Shown piece after piece: positions 7,676 through 16,813 of a DNA stretch of 44,021 bases (positions are counted from its first letter, which is position 1; each line of letters starts with the position of its first letter). Where the stretch lies: contig JAFSET010000005.1 in NCBI GenBank assembly GCA_017435615.1, positions 1 through 44,021 of the forward strand, read 5' to 3'. Source of the DNA: Oscillospiraceae bacterium. Lineage in GTDB: Bacteria > Bacillota > Clostridia > Oscillospirales > Oscillospiraceae. The translations under genes were made by a program, and so were the position numbers. The notes under the pieces are model-generated. The model searched no databases, was not told where the DNA came from, and worked only from the letters and a program-made list of their open reading frames with translations.

Positions 7676-9958
7676 TCACTGTTTATCCACAAATACAGCG
7701 CTCATGGCCGGCACACGGACGCTGCCAAGCTCGATCTGCTGCTGGGTGTAATTCACATAGATCTTTCCGCCGCCGGAGTACTCCACCAGGATCAAGCCTT
7801 CCTGCAAAGCGGTGTGCCCCACCATCTGCTGTCCGTGGACATTGCTCAATACCTGATCGATCCGACGATAAATGGATACAGCCGTTTCCTTCCAGTCCTC
7901 AAAGCAGGTGGAAAAGTATTCCTGGCTGGGGGTACCGGACAGCTCCTTGCTGTCACTGCCGGTAAGCAAAAAGGAGGGATAGGCGTTGTACTCAATGCAC
8001 TTCAGCACATCCATATCCGTATAAAAGCTTTGATTGGCGTAGGGGGCGTACATGGTCATTTCGCCGGAAAGCACGATCTGCAAAAAGGGCACAGAGTCCG
8101 TTTCAAATGCGTACCGGCTGGAGCCCATAGGTGCTTCCCGGTATACACTGGTCACACCCAACAGGTATTCGTTGGGGCTGTAGAGAGTCAGCCCCTCTTG
8201 TCCTGCCAGTTCTGTCAAGGTCTGCCGGACCTGCTCCATAACCTTGGTGCGGGACTGCTCCTCATCCAGCATCATTTCGCCGTAGAGCAACTGTCCCAGT
8301 TCGTCTGTCACAAAATTTGTCAGCCCGGCCTGCCGTAAAGCTTCTACCTGCTTACCCAATACATTCAGCGCCGTAGAAGTCTTCAAATACTGGGTGTCCG
8401 GCAAAAAGACGCTCTTATTGTCCCGGGTGATCTCAATGACCTCCTGAGAAAGGGCAATGCCCAAATGGCTCTTGGCGTTGATCTGAGGCGTTTTTACACT
8501 CAGAGGCGCCATATACAGGCTCAGGTCACAACCGGCTTCCAGTAGCGTCTGTTTGAGCTGTGCCAGTTGCGGAAGATTGCCTAATTCGGTGGATGTAAAA
8601 GTATCCAGTTTTTTGTAGCCGTTCAGACCACCCTTCTGCCAGCCCATCAGTTGGACAGAGGTGCGGTCAATCTCTTGCTGCTGCAAATAAGCGGCTGCAT
8701 CCAGAAGATTTTGCGCTCCGGTCAATTTGACTGTGCTGTTGAACAAAAAGCCTTCCCGGATGTCGGATACAATATAATCCAGCATCAGCGCAGGCTGGGA
8801 CAGCTCCGCGCCGGGGAGTATACCGGAATTTTCCAGAATATCCTTATACAGATGGGCCATACCGACGTAATTGGCATCAGTGCCGGTAAGAAAATACACG
8901 GAAAGTGCGGGATTTACCACGTTGGCATCCTTTTGCACCATTTGGATACCGGCACCGTTACGTCCTGTAGGCTGCAAATATGTTTGCCGGTACACAAAAT
9001 AGGCCGTGGCGTAATTGTAGTCGGTGATAATACCGGCCGGATCTGCCATAACCGTGCTGTAGGCAGCACCGGATTCCACGTGTCCAAACAGCGCATGGGA
9101 ATCAAAGCCATGGCTGATACCGTAAACAGGCATAGTAATGGTTTGAGAGTCTTTTAAGAAGTCGTTGGAGCGGTTGGCATTGAGATCGCCAACGGTGTAG
9201 GTGTTATCGATGGCATAGTCACTGCCGTAGACCCGGTCGGCATAGCCTGCCAGGTATTTGATGGGGCGCTGAAAACGGATCAGAGCACCGCTGCCATCAG
9301 GCACAAACAGATAACCGTCGATTTCATCGCCAACGGTGGAGCCTAAAAATGGTGCGAAATGAACCTGCGCCAGCACATGGCTCCCTTTTTCTTCAATGGT
9401 GCTGTCATCCAGGGAGAAGCGGATGTGATCCTCTAACAGCTCCACTTTGGCGGAAAGATAAATCTGCTGCTCGGTGAACTCGGCGTGAATGATCACACCG
9501 TTATCCACTGCCTCGTAGGTACACTTGTTATCCTCGTGACCGGCACCTATCTGGGAAATGGAACCGGCTTCGTCATAAAACCGAATGGACACGATAGAAT
9601 TGGCAAAGGAGGACCAGGTTTTGTTCAGATCCTCCGGCTTGTCCTGCCGCAGTGCGCCCCATACGTAGCCACTTTTTAAGTCCACTACCCGAATAGAGGC
9701 GGAGTCCTTCCGCAGGTACAGCGCCAATTTCTCGTTTTGTGCGATCAGCTCATAGCCATCTACAGTCATATCCGTAAGCCCTTGGGTATGAGTCTTATCG
9801 TACAAATGCGTATACAAATTGGAGGAGTCCGAGTAGCTGCTGTAACCGGCAACAGTGCCGTTTCCTGCGGTGCTTTGCAGCGGCTGCGCGGCACAGCCCG
9901 GTAAGCTTAACAGCAGCGTGGCTGCCAAACCGGCTGCAAATATCCTTTTATTGAACAC
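7676..9958 (-). CDS. DUF5696-type lipoprotein, possible inactive or novel glycosidase fold
   Basis: 760 residues from a GTG start at 9958 (FNKRIFAAGL), chosen because AAGGAGG lies at 9968-9974, 9 bases upstream. A strong lipobox LPGC (C22) marks an extracellular lipoprotein. I recognise the overall sequence as the DUF5696 type that accompanies sugar importers in Firmicutes; its function is not established. The N-terminal half (about 60-400) is beta-rich. The middle (about 400-620) alternates helices and strands, with VQLMGWQKGG, LSLYMAPLSV, TNFVTDELG and YSPNEYLLG at strand-end positions, which suggests a TIM-barrel (inference). The C-terminus is a small beta domain. It could be a glycan-binding or glycoside-cleaving component. 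It overlaps the upstream Yip1 gene by 11 bases. Confidence 0.75.
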   Translation of the reverse strand: MFNKRIFAAGLAATLLLSLPGCAAQPLQSTAGNGTVAGYSSYSDSSNLYTHLYDKTHTQGLTDMTVDGYELIAQNEKLALYLRKDSASIRVVDLKSGYVWGALRQDKPEDLNKTWSSFANSIVSIRFYDEAGSISQIGAGHEDNKCTYEAVDNGVIIHAEFTEQQIYLSAKVELLEDHIRFSLDDSTIEEKGSHVLAQVHFAPFLGSTVGDEIDGYLFVPDGSGALIRFQRPIKYLAGYADRVYGSDYAIDNTYTVGDLNANRSNDFLKDSQTITMPVYGISHGFDSHALFGHVESGAAYSTVMADPAGIITDYNYATAYFVYRQTYLQPTGRNGAGIQMVQKDANVVNPALSVYFLTGTDANYVGMAHLYKDILENSGILPGAELSQPALMLDYIVSDIREGFLFNSTVKLTGAQNLLDAAAYLQQQEIDRTSVQLMGWQKGGLNGYKKLDTFTSTELGNLPQLAQLKQTLLEAGCDLSLYMAPLSVKTPQINAKSHLGIALSQEVIEITRDNKSVFLPDTQYLKTSTALNVLGKQVEALRQAGLTNFVTDELGQLLYGEMMLDEEQSRTKVMEQVRQTLTELAGQEGLTLYSPNEYLLGVTSVYREAPMGSSRYAFETDSVPFLQIVLSGEMTMYAPYANQSFYTDMDVLKCIEYNAYPSFLLTGSDSKELSGTPSQEYFSTCFEDWKETAVSIYRRIDQVLSNVHGQQMVGHTALQEGLILVEYSGGGKIYVNYTQQQIELGSVRVPAMSAVFVDKQ

Positions 9959-11954
9959 GTAGCTGCACCTCCTTAATGACTTCGATAAAGAAGCCCAGCA
10001 TCTGGTCTGCAAACATTCCCAACAAGGATGCTGCCAAAATCACAACAGCCATCAAAAATACGGTAATTCCCAAATTGGCGAAAACAGTCCGCAGCAGGTA
10101 TCTGTGAACTTCCTTCAGGAAAATGATCAGCAGGATGAAGCACCAAACATAAACTGCAACGGAAACCAGAGACAGTATCCGGCTTTCGTTTAAAGTAACC
10201 GCGTGGGAGAGCAGGATTACAAAGGGCATGATCACCAAAAAGGGCGCGCCGCAATAGGAAAGACCGATGTACAGGTCTCTGAAACGGGCTTTGCTGTCGT
10301 TGATCTCACCCACAAGGAAATTACATCCTAAAAACAGTGCCACAGGAATCAGGAAGATCAGCGTCACAAATAGCAAAGAGGTATTTTCCGTATTGGCGGT
10401 GCTGACTACAAAGCCCCGGAGGACATAGTTACAAACGAATACGATGTAAAGAGCAATGTACAGCAGCGTTGCTGTCAGGTAATCACCCCGGTCCGCCCAG
10501 CGAATGGATTCGAAGGTGTCCACCGGGTGACGAATCGCGCCAAAGACCATTTTCAGGTTTTGGGTATAGCGGGAAGGCTTGCGGTAGGGAATCAGCTCGT
10601 AAATCCACTTATCGTATACAAAGTATGCAAGGAGCACCAATACCAAGCCTGCAAATATCCAGGGCAAAATCTGTGATAGCTGATCGTTGCGGATCTGCCA
10701 GTAGGCATCGGAGTATCCTTCTGTGTTTTCCGCCAAACGGTAAAATAATGCAGCGGTATCATAATCGTGTTGCTGAAAGGCGCAATTGCCCAGGCCGTTT
10801 TCTACCATTTGGCAACTGCCGCTGATTTGGCGGACACTTTGCCAAATGTCACGGCTGTGTTCATACCGGCCTTCATTGTAGGCGTTCAATGCGCTGTGGA
10901 CAGTGTCGGAAAAAGCGGTGGGCGTGAAGATATGCATCAAGCCCCGCTCCTGATCCAAAATGTACAGGTTGCCGTTTTCGTCGCACTCCATAGCCGAAAC
11001 CTTGGTGAACAGGCCCACCAGCTCCCGGGATGCGGTCAAACCGCCCAGGGAAAACAGCAGTCCGCCGTCCGGGTCATACTCATAGATAAGGCCTGTTTCC
11101 GTCACGGCATAGACCTGCCGGTCAGGTCCGATGCACAGGTCGACAAAGTTGGTCTCGTCATACATATCCGTAGGAAACAGATTGTTGCCTGCCACATCGT
11201 GCTTTTTCAGAGCATTACCTTCAGCCGTCATGGTGACAGTATAAAGCAGGTGGTCCTGATCCATCACCAAATTACGGAAGGAAAAGGGAATCTTGTTTAA
11301 AAGCTGTTGCTTTTGTGCGTCGGTAAAGAACCGGTCGATCAGCCAATCGCCCAAGGTGGTCGGATTGTTGTTATAACCGAAGTAACCCAGGAATGTTCCT
11401 TCTGCACTCATTTGCACGATGCCGTCATAGGAGCCGCTGGAGACCACATACATCAGGCCCTCCGGATCAACGGCTACCTTGGTAGGGATATACTGGGTCT
11501 GTGAGCCGAAGGTGGCTTCTGTGGGACGGTCGTAAGACCTTTGCAGTTCTCCGTCTTTATTGAAGACCAGAATACTGCACAGCCCTCTGTCAGCCACATA
11601 GATGCTGCCGTTTTCACGGATGCATACGCCGGAAGGTGCCTGCAGATGATCTTCACCAAAGCTGACTGCTTCGCCGCTTTTCCGGTCTATCATCACGATC
11701 CGGCGGTTGCCGGTATCGGCAATGTAGATGTGGGACTGTGTAATGCACAGGTCCTCAGGTTGCAGCAGATTTTGACTGTGAAGCGTGACACTGTCCGGAA
11801 TATAAGCATCCTGTGTGCGCATCCACTCTCCGTTGGAGAGCATAACATAGGTATATGCCGTTGCGTTTTCCGCAGACACGGATACCGCACTGCCCAAACA
11901 TAGGTTCAGCAGCAAAAGCAGCACCATCAATATGCGCAATACCCTTTTTTTCAT
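9948..11954 (-). CDS. NHL beta-propeller / TPR / Yip1-domain membrane protein
   Basis: 668 residues. A signal peptide or N-terminal membrane helix (about 6-28) is followed by an extracellular NHL-type propeller; blades show IYIADTGNRRIVMID, GSIYVADRGLCSILVF and NLYILDQERGLMHIF. Next is a TPR-like helical stretch (about 355-405), a membrane helix (about 412-430), and a Yip1-type domain with about five helices (455-660). Proteins of this kind occur next to DUF5696 proteins and CUT1 transporters; their role is not known. The architecture suggests an outside sensor or scaffold tied to a membrane domain (inference). Its TAA overlaps the start of the DUF5696 gene. AGGAG lies 11 bases before the ATG. 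Confidence 0.8.
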   Translation of the reverse strand: MKKRVLRILMVLLLLLNLCLGSAVSVSAENATAYTYVMLSNGEWMRTQDAYIPDSVTLHSQNLLQPEDLCITQSHIYIADTGNRRIVMIDRKSGEAVSFGEDHLQAPSGVCIRENGSIYVADRGLCSILVFNKDGELQRSYDRPTEATFGSQTQYIPTKVAVDPEGLMYVVSSGSYDGIVQMSAEGTFLGYFGYNNNPTTLGDWLIDRFFTDAQKQQLLNKIPFSFRNLVMDQDHLLYTVTMTAEGNALKKHDVAGNNLFPTDMYDETNFVDLCIGPDRQVYAVTETGLIYEYDPDGGLLFSLGGLTASRELVGLFTKVSAMECDENGNLYILDQERGLMHIFTPTAFSDTVHSALNAYNEGRYEHSRDIWQSVRQISGSCQMVENGLGNCAFQQHDYDTAALFYRLAENTEGYSDAYWQIRNDQLSQILPWIFAGLVLVLLAYFVYDKWIYELIPYRKPSRYTQNLKMVFGAIRHPVDTFESIRWADRGDYLTATLLYIALYIVFVCNYVLRGFVVSTANTENTSLLFVTLIFLIPVALFLGCNFLVGEINDSKARFRDLYIGLSYCGAPFLVIMPFVILLSHAVTLNESRILSLVSVAVYVWCFILLIIFLKEVHRYLLRTVFANLGITVFLMAVVILAASLLGMFADQMLGFFIEVIKEVQLRVQ
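9968..9974 (-). promoter_or_regulatory. Ribosome binding site AAGGAGG for a GTG start
   Basis: AAGGAGG on the minus strand, 9 bases before GTG 9958, inside the end of the upstream coding region. It argues against the longer ATG start at 10012, which would extend into the upstream gene and spoil the signal peptide. Confidence 0.75.
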
Positions 11955-11988
11955 ATCCGATCAATCTCCTGTTTTTGAGATTCGTAAT

Positions 11989-12861
11989 TCATTTAATACC
12001 CGAACGGGCCATGGTGTCCATCACCCTGGACTGCATGATCACAAACAGCACGATGTTGGGGATCACCACGATCAGCGATGCTGCTGCTGCCATACCCCGT
12101 CCTGCCACTCCGTTGCCGGCAGAGGTCAATACGTTCATGTAGTAGGAGAAGGTTTTAAAGCCTTCCGTGTTAATGAACATATTGGATGCCTCCACACTGT
12201 TCCAGGCAGACTGAAAAAACAGAATTGCCACGGTAGCCATGGCAGGCTTTACAATGGGGAAAACGATTCGCATCAGCACACGGAACTCGCTGGCACCGTC
12301 GATCCGGGCTGCCTCGATCAAAGAATCGGGAACATCATCAATAAACTGTTTCAAAAGAAACACGCCGGTAGGCATAATCAGAAGCGGAATGATGTTGGCC
12401 CAAAATGTATCCACGAGTCCCAGCTCCTTAATGATCAGGTATCTGGGAATACCCAACATGGAACCGACAAACATCAGCGCAAGCTGATTGGCTTTGAAGA
12501 TCACTCTTCTGCCACGGAACTTCTTTTTGGACAAGGCATAGGCAGCCAAAAGGGATATGAAGCATCCCAAAAACACCACAGCGACTGTGGCGACAATACT
12601 GTTGAACAGGTACAGCGACATAGGAAATGCTGTATTCTCCGCCGCGCCAAACAGCCTCCGAAAATTCGCACCGGTGGGATTTTTTACGAAAAAGGTTGGC
12701 GGATAGGCAAACAGCTCCTCAATGGGCTTGAAGGCGGTGGAAATAATGTAGATCAGCGGCAGAATTGCCAAAATGATCATGGGCAGCAGGATAATATAAA
12801 ACTTAATCTGTGTCCGCTCAAACCGCTGGGGGTTGACGGTAATTCCTCTGTATTTAGCCAT
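11989..12861 (-). CDS. Carbohydrate ABC transporter permease, MalG type (pair A)
   Basis: 290 residues with about six membrane helices and the EAA loop EAARIDGASEFRVLMRIVFP. GGGAGG lies about 8 bases before the ATG. It follows the MalF-type partner by 14 bases and precedes the NHL-Yip1 gene by 34 bases. It is diverged from the pair B MalG protein, so the two pairs are not a recent duplication. Probably forms the import channel with the 12876-13793 product. Confidence 0.9.
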   Translation of the reverse strand: MAKYRGITVNPQRFERTQIKFYIILLPMIILAILPLIYIISTAFKPIEELFAYPPTFFVKNPTGANFRRLFGAAENTAFPMSLYLFNSIVATVAVVFLGCFISLLAAYALSKKKFRGRRVIFKANQLALMFVGSMLGIPRYLIIKELGLVDTFWANIIPLLIMPTGVFLLKQFIDDVPDSLIEAARIDGASEFRVLMRIVFPIVKPAMATVAILFFQSAWNSVEASNMFINTEGFKTFSYYMNVLTSAGNGVAGRGMAAAASLIVVIPNIVLFVIMQSRVMDTMARSGIK

Positions 12862-12875
12862 ATTTCCTACCTCCC

Positions 12876-13793
12876 TTAATCGGAACTGCCAAAGAGCTTG
12901 TAGGCCAGTTTGTTAAAGACCCACACGATTACCAGCAGCAGAACAGAAAGTGCCGCGGCGTAGCCCATCTCATAACGGATAAAGCCAATATCATCGATGT
13001 GGTTGACGATCAGAGAGCCTGCATACTTTGGTGTGGGATTGGAGCCGGACAGGGCAACGCCCAGACCTGTGGTATTGAAGGTATTGACCACGGCCATCAC
13101 CGCACCGAAAAGCATCTGGGACTTGGTGTTGGGAATGGTGATATAAATGACCTCCTGCACACGGTTGGAAATGCCGTCGATCAGACCGGCTTCGTACTGC
13201 TCCCGATCCACATTCAGAATACCGGAAAGCATAGATAAGAAACCAATACCCATGCTGGACCACAGCGCCACAAAGATCATAATGGGCATCAGATAGTCCG
13301 ACGACTGTAAAAAGGTGATAGGCTCATTGATGATACCCATTTGGATCAGAATGTCATTGAGATAGCCTGTGCGGTCACCGGCAAAGGTCACCGCCCAAAT
13401 GGTGGAAACCGCCACACCGGAAATCAAAGACGGCAAATACAGGATCACTGCCAAAATCGTCCGTGCTGTCTTGGTCAGCTGGGACAAAATCCACGCGACG
13501 ACGAAGGACAGAATATAACCGCCGGGACCTACGATCAGTGCGTATAAAATGGTATTGGGCAGGATCTTCTGCATAAACACCGTATCCTGCGTGAATGCCC
13601 GGATATAGTTCTGCAGTCCTTCAAAGCTATCGATCTTCACCGAGTCGAAGTTGGTGAAGGACAGACCGACTGCCAAAACGATCGGCAGCAAAATAAAAGC
13701 GAAAAACAGCAGAAGATATGCCAGCAACATAACCCAGTGAGAATGATTATTCAGTAAATTACCGGCCTTTTTCGCCATAGGGCTCAGCTTCAT
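12876..13793 (-). CDS. Carbohydrate ABC transporter permease, MalF/UgpA type (pair A)
   Basis: 305 residues, about six membrane helices. The EAA loop is present but atypical: YEAGLIDGISNRVQEVIYITIP, with EAG for EAA and VQEV where most members have xxxF. The ATG overlaps the stop of the binding-protein gene by four bases (ATGA), with GAGGTG upstream, so translation is coupled to the fused binding protein. This is strong contextual evidence that pair A serves that binding protein. Confidence 0.9.
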   Translation of the reverse strand: MKLSPMAKKAGNLLNNHSHWVMLLAYLLLFFAFILLPIVLAVGLSFTNFDSVKIDSFEGLQNYIRAFTQDTVFMQKILPNTILYALIVGPGGYILSFVVAWILSQLTKTARTILAVILYLPSLISGVAVSTIWAVTFAGDRTGYLNDILIQMGIINEPITFLQSSDYLMPIMIFVALWSSMGIGFLSMLSGILNVDREQYEAGLIDGISNRVQEVIYITIPNTKSQMLFGAVMAVVNTFNTTGLGVALSGSNPTPKYAGSLIVNHIDDIGFIRYEMGYAAALSVLLLVIVWVFNKLAYKLFGSSD

Positions 13794-16708
13794 TTGTTTT
13801 TCACCTCACTTAAAATTTCTTCCGCACTGCGCATATCGTAGGGACGGACAGATTTTCCGTTTTCATCCAAATAGCCAAATTGCTGCATTCGGATGGCCAT
13901 TTCCTGATTGATGGTAAATACTGCTTCGTTTAAAGCAGCGCGTGTAGACAGATGCTCATTGACCACAGCGTACCAGGCATCACTGAGTTCACGCTCAAGC
14001 ATATAGGTTGCAGGCATGATCCGGTAGTTTTCCGAAGCCTGCCATTGCTGCTGAATAATTTCTGCATGGGCTGTGGGGAAGGACATCTGGCGAAATGCCA
14101 GCTTATTGGCGGTATTCCACACATATTCCGAGCCATATTTGGTTTGCAGGGTGTAGGCGAATTCTACCTGTGTTTCCTCGCACAGCCACCATTTCAAAAA
14201 CTCCCAGGCCTTATCTGCCTTTTGGGTACTCTGCATGATCAAATCGGAGCTGCCTACAGATACTTGCTGACGGTTGATGGTGCCATCCTCATTTTGCACA
14301 CCGGGTGTCAGGGTGATCTGCCATTTGTCAGCGATCTCCGGGGCGGCATAAAGCATTTGAATGTAGCTGCCAAAGTCTGCAATTCCCACCGGCATCACGC
14401 CATAACGGAAGTTGTTGTAAAAGCTGGGGGCATTGTTCTGTACGCCGTAGAGGGTGTACAGATTGGTCAGGGTCGTAAAGGCCTGGATGCCTTCCTCGGA
14501 ATTGAGCTGTGTAGTCAAACCGTCCTGACTGTACAGCTTTGCGCCGTATTGCAGGAAGAAGGATGCGGTGCTGCTCAAAGGCTTTGTGCCGGTGGCACCG
14601 GACAAAGGCATATAGAAGGTCATTCCGCTGCGGCGCAGCACAGGCATGATCTTCTGTACATCCTCCCAGGTTTCGGGAACCGGAAGCTGCAGCTTTTCCA
14701 TAATGTCCGTCCGGTACATCAGAACATAGAAATTTTTGGTTTCCGGAACACCGTAGATGGCACCGTCGTAAACAAAGGGTTCTAAGTCATAGGCGTAGAA
14801 GTTTTGCTCCATAAACTCCGCAAAACCTTCCAGCTGGGTCATATCATATGCTGCCCCACGGGCACCAAGCTGATAGGGTCGGTCGCCGGAAACACCCAGT
14901 GCCACATCCGGGCAGGTATCAGAGGCATTGGCCAGCAGAAGCTTGCTTTCGTTGGGCATAATGGAAAAAAACACCTGAATACCGGTTTTGGGGGTAAACT
15001 GGGTATCTGCCATAAGCTGCAGCGTCTCTACATAGGCAATGGGTCTGTTTACCCATACCGTGATCGCATTGGAATCACCGGCTACCTCGTTGGACACGCC
15101 GTAGGAGCCGTCCCGGTTCATAATGGAATCCGCAAACCGAAGTGTACCGTGCCAAAGACCCTTCAAAAAGCCTGCATCGCCCGCAGGCAACGTATAACTG
15201 TCGCCATACAGATAGATCCGATCCAGGGACATACCTTGCTTTTTTATGCTGTTGACCAGTTGGGCCAGCATATCTGTGGCAGAGCCGGAGCCTACAGACA
15301 ACTGCTCTACATAGGTGGGCAGTTTGTCTGTCCGCTTCAGGGCTTGCTGAATAATGCCTGCCGCCTGCTTCAGGTTTGCGCAGCTGGAAGCGGCCGTTCC
15401 CGATAGCCGGCTCAGTTCATCGTATGCATCCAACAGCCGCTGCTGCAAGGTCCGCATATGCTCCGTTACACCGGGAATGTAGGTTTCAATATCCCATGTG
15501 CGGTTTACGTCTGCGTTGCTGCCTGCCACCTGCTGCAGATTCAATCCAATCGCAGAAAGCTCTGCGCTGATGGCATTGATCTCTTCTACGATTGGGGCCA
15601 TGGATGGCACGTTGGTATAAAGAGAGATGGTATGGGTACCGGCGGTCAAATAGATCTTGGCAGTTTTGCCGTTAACATTCAAAACAGCATTTTTATAGCT
15701 GCTGCCGGTATAGCCAAAGCCTACCTCTTTCAGTTCCCGGTAGGGAATCTGTCCGTCGATCTCAATGTCCCGGTAGACAGACTGTCCCTCTTTTTCGGAT
15801 TGGGTATAATGCAAAGCAATGTTGTACCATCCGGCTTCCGCTGCCTCGAATTCCCAAACCACTCTCTGCCCGGCGGTTTGCCAGGAATAGTAGTCAATGG
15901 CATTGAGCAGCTTTTGGAAAGAGCTGTAGGGAACACAGGAGGAATTGATATCCGCCTTGGTGCGGACATAGGAGTCGGATTTTGCAATATAGTTTTCACC
16001 CTCGATAATGATGGGCTGCGTAGGACTGCTGCCATCATAATCCTTGGCGTATTCTTCATATGTAATAGACTTGGGCATCCGTGTCAGATAAATGCCGGAG
16101 AGCAAGATGTCCTGGTCGTTGTTTTCGATCGTAATGATTTGCTGACCGGCAGTCAGCGTGAAAGAAACAGGGTCTAAATTCAAGATCGTACAGTCCCGGA
16201 TATAATCGGTTACAAATGCGTCCACCTTCGTCTGAGAAGGGGTAACCTCGTTGTGATATCTGTCCAGGATATAGGCCTTGCTTTCATCGCACCATACACC
16301 GTTGATGTAGCTTTTGACATTGGTTTGCCCCAATGTAACCGTCACGGTAGCCTGTACGATGGTATTGCCCAGGGTCTGATAAGTCAGTGCAAGAGCATAG
16401 CTGCCGTCTGCCGGAACATCCACAGGAACCGTTACAGCCTGTCCTGCAGCTACAGCAACCGTTCCGTTTTGGACAACTGCTTTTTGACCTTCTATCCGCA
16501 GTTGAGACAGCTCTGCCTCTGCCACGATGTTCTCTTGAGGGATATGCACCCAATGATGTGCATCCAGCGCGTCTTGAACGCAATCTACCGCTTCAGCTTC
16601 TGTACGACTGAATATGACCTGAGATTCCTTGGAAATCCAAAGCCCGGCAATTATCAATATCAGAATCAGCGCAGCACATCCGGCTATCATCCAAATTTTC
16701 TTCTTCAT
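13790..16708 (-). CDS. Membrane-anchored sugar-binding protein fused to beta-sandwich modules
   Basis: 972 residues from ATG 16708 (MKKKIWMIAG); an in-frame GTG at 16714 is less likely because the AAGGCGGG-like site would then be too close. A membrane anchor (about 7-25) lacks a lipobox. Two beta-sandwich regions follow (about 35-215 and 233-368; the second begins IIIEGENYIA, like the EAEN modules of the surface proteins). A helical linker (about 369-500) leads to a family 1 extracellular solute-binding domain from about 548 (ITVWVNRPIAYVETLQ, then PDVALGVSG, YGVPETKNFYVLMYRTD). Typical family members are about 420-450 residues, so this is more than twice the usual size. It probably presents oligosaccharides to permease pair A, with the modules gripping the longer glycan chain (inference). 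Confidence 0.85.
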   Translation of the reverse strand: MKKKIWMIAGCAALILILIIAGLWISKESQVIFSRTEAEAVDCVQDALDAHHWVHIPQENIVAEAELSQLRIEGQKAVVQNGTVAVAAGQAVTVPVDVPADGSYALALTYQTLGNTIVQATVTVTLGQTNVKSYINGVWCDESKAYILDRYHNEVTPSQTKVDAFVTDYIRDCTILNLDPVSFTLTAGQQIITIENNDQDILLSGIYLTRMPKSITYEEYAKDYDGSSPTQPIIIEGENYIAKSDSYVRTKADINSSCVPYSSFQKLLNAIDYYSWQTAGQRVVWEFEAAEAGWYNIALHYTQSEKEGQSVYRDIEIDGQIPYRELKEVGFGYTGSSYKNAVLNVNGKTAKIYLTAGTHTISLYTNVPSMAPIVEEINAISAELSAIGLNLQQVAGSNADVNRTWDIETYIPGVTEHMRTLQQRLLDAYDELSRLSGTAASSCANLKQAAGIIQQALKRTDKLPTYVEQLSVGSGSATDMLAQLVNSIKKQGMSLDRIYLYGDSYTLPAGDAGFLKGLWHGTLRFADSIMNRDGSYGVSNEVAGDSNAITVWVNRPIAYVETLQLMADTQFTPKTGIQVFFSIMPNESKLLLANASDTCPDVALGVSGDRPYQLGARGAAYDMTQLEGFAEFMEQNFYAYDLEPFVYDGAIYGVPETKNFYVLMYRTDIMEKLQLPVPETWEDVQKIMPVLRRSGMTFYMPLSGATGTKPLSSTASFFLQYGAKLYSQDGLTTQLNSEEGIQAFTTLTNLYTLYGVQNNAPSFYNNFRYGVMPVGIADFGSYIQMLYAAPEIADKWQITLTPGVQNEDGTINRQQVSVGSSDLIMQSTQKADKAWEFLKWWLCEETQVEFAYTLQTKYGSEYVWNTANKLAFRQMSFPTAHAEIIQQQWQASENYRIMPATYMLERELSDAWYAVVNEHLSTRAALNEAVFTINQEMAIRMQQFGYLDENGKSVRPYDMRSAEEILSEVKNK

Positions 16709-16774
16709 GTGCACACATCCCGCCTTTTTCGTGTGATTTGGTTATTCTGTGTTTCAAAGATGCTGGGGTGTTTT

Positions 16775-16802
16775 AAAAAAGGCGGACGGAGATCCGTCCG
16801 CC
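16775..16802 (-). terminator. Intrinsic terminator after the sugar-binding lipoprotein gene
   Basis: A 10-bp perfect GC-rich stem (16781-16790 with 16793-16802, GGCGGACGGA) is followed on the minus strand by six T residues at 16775-16780. It lies 11 bases after the TAA at 16814. It sits inside the presumed operon, so it probably lets the binding protein be made in excess, with partial read-through to the downstream genes. Confidence 0.85.
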
Positions 16803-16813
16803 TTTGGAAAAGG

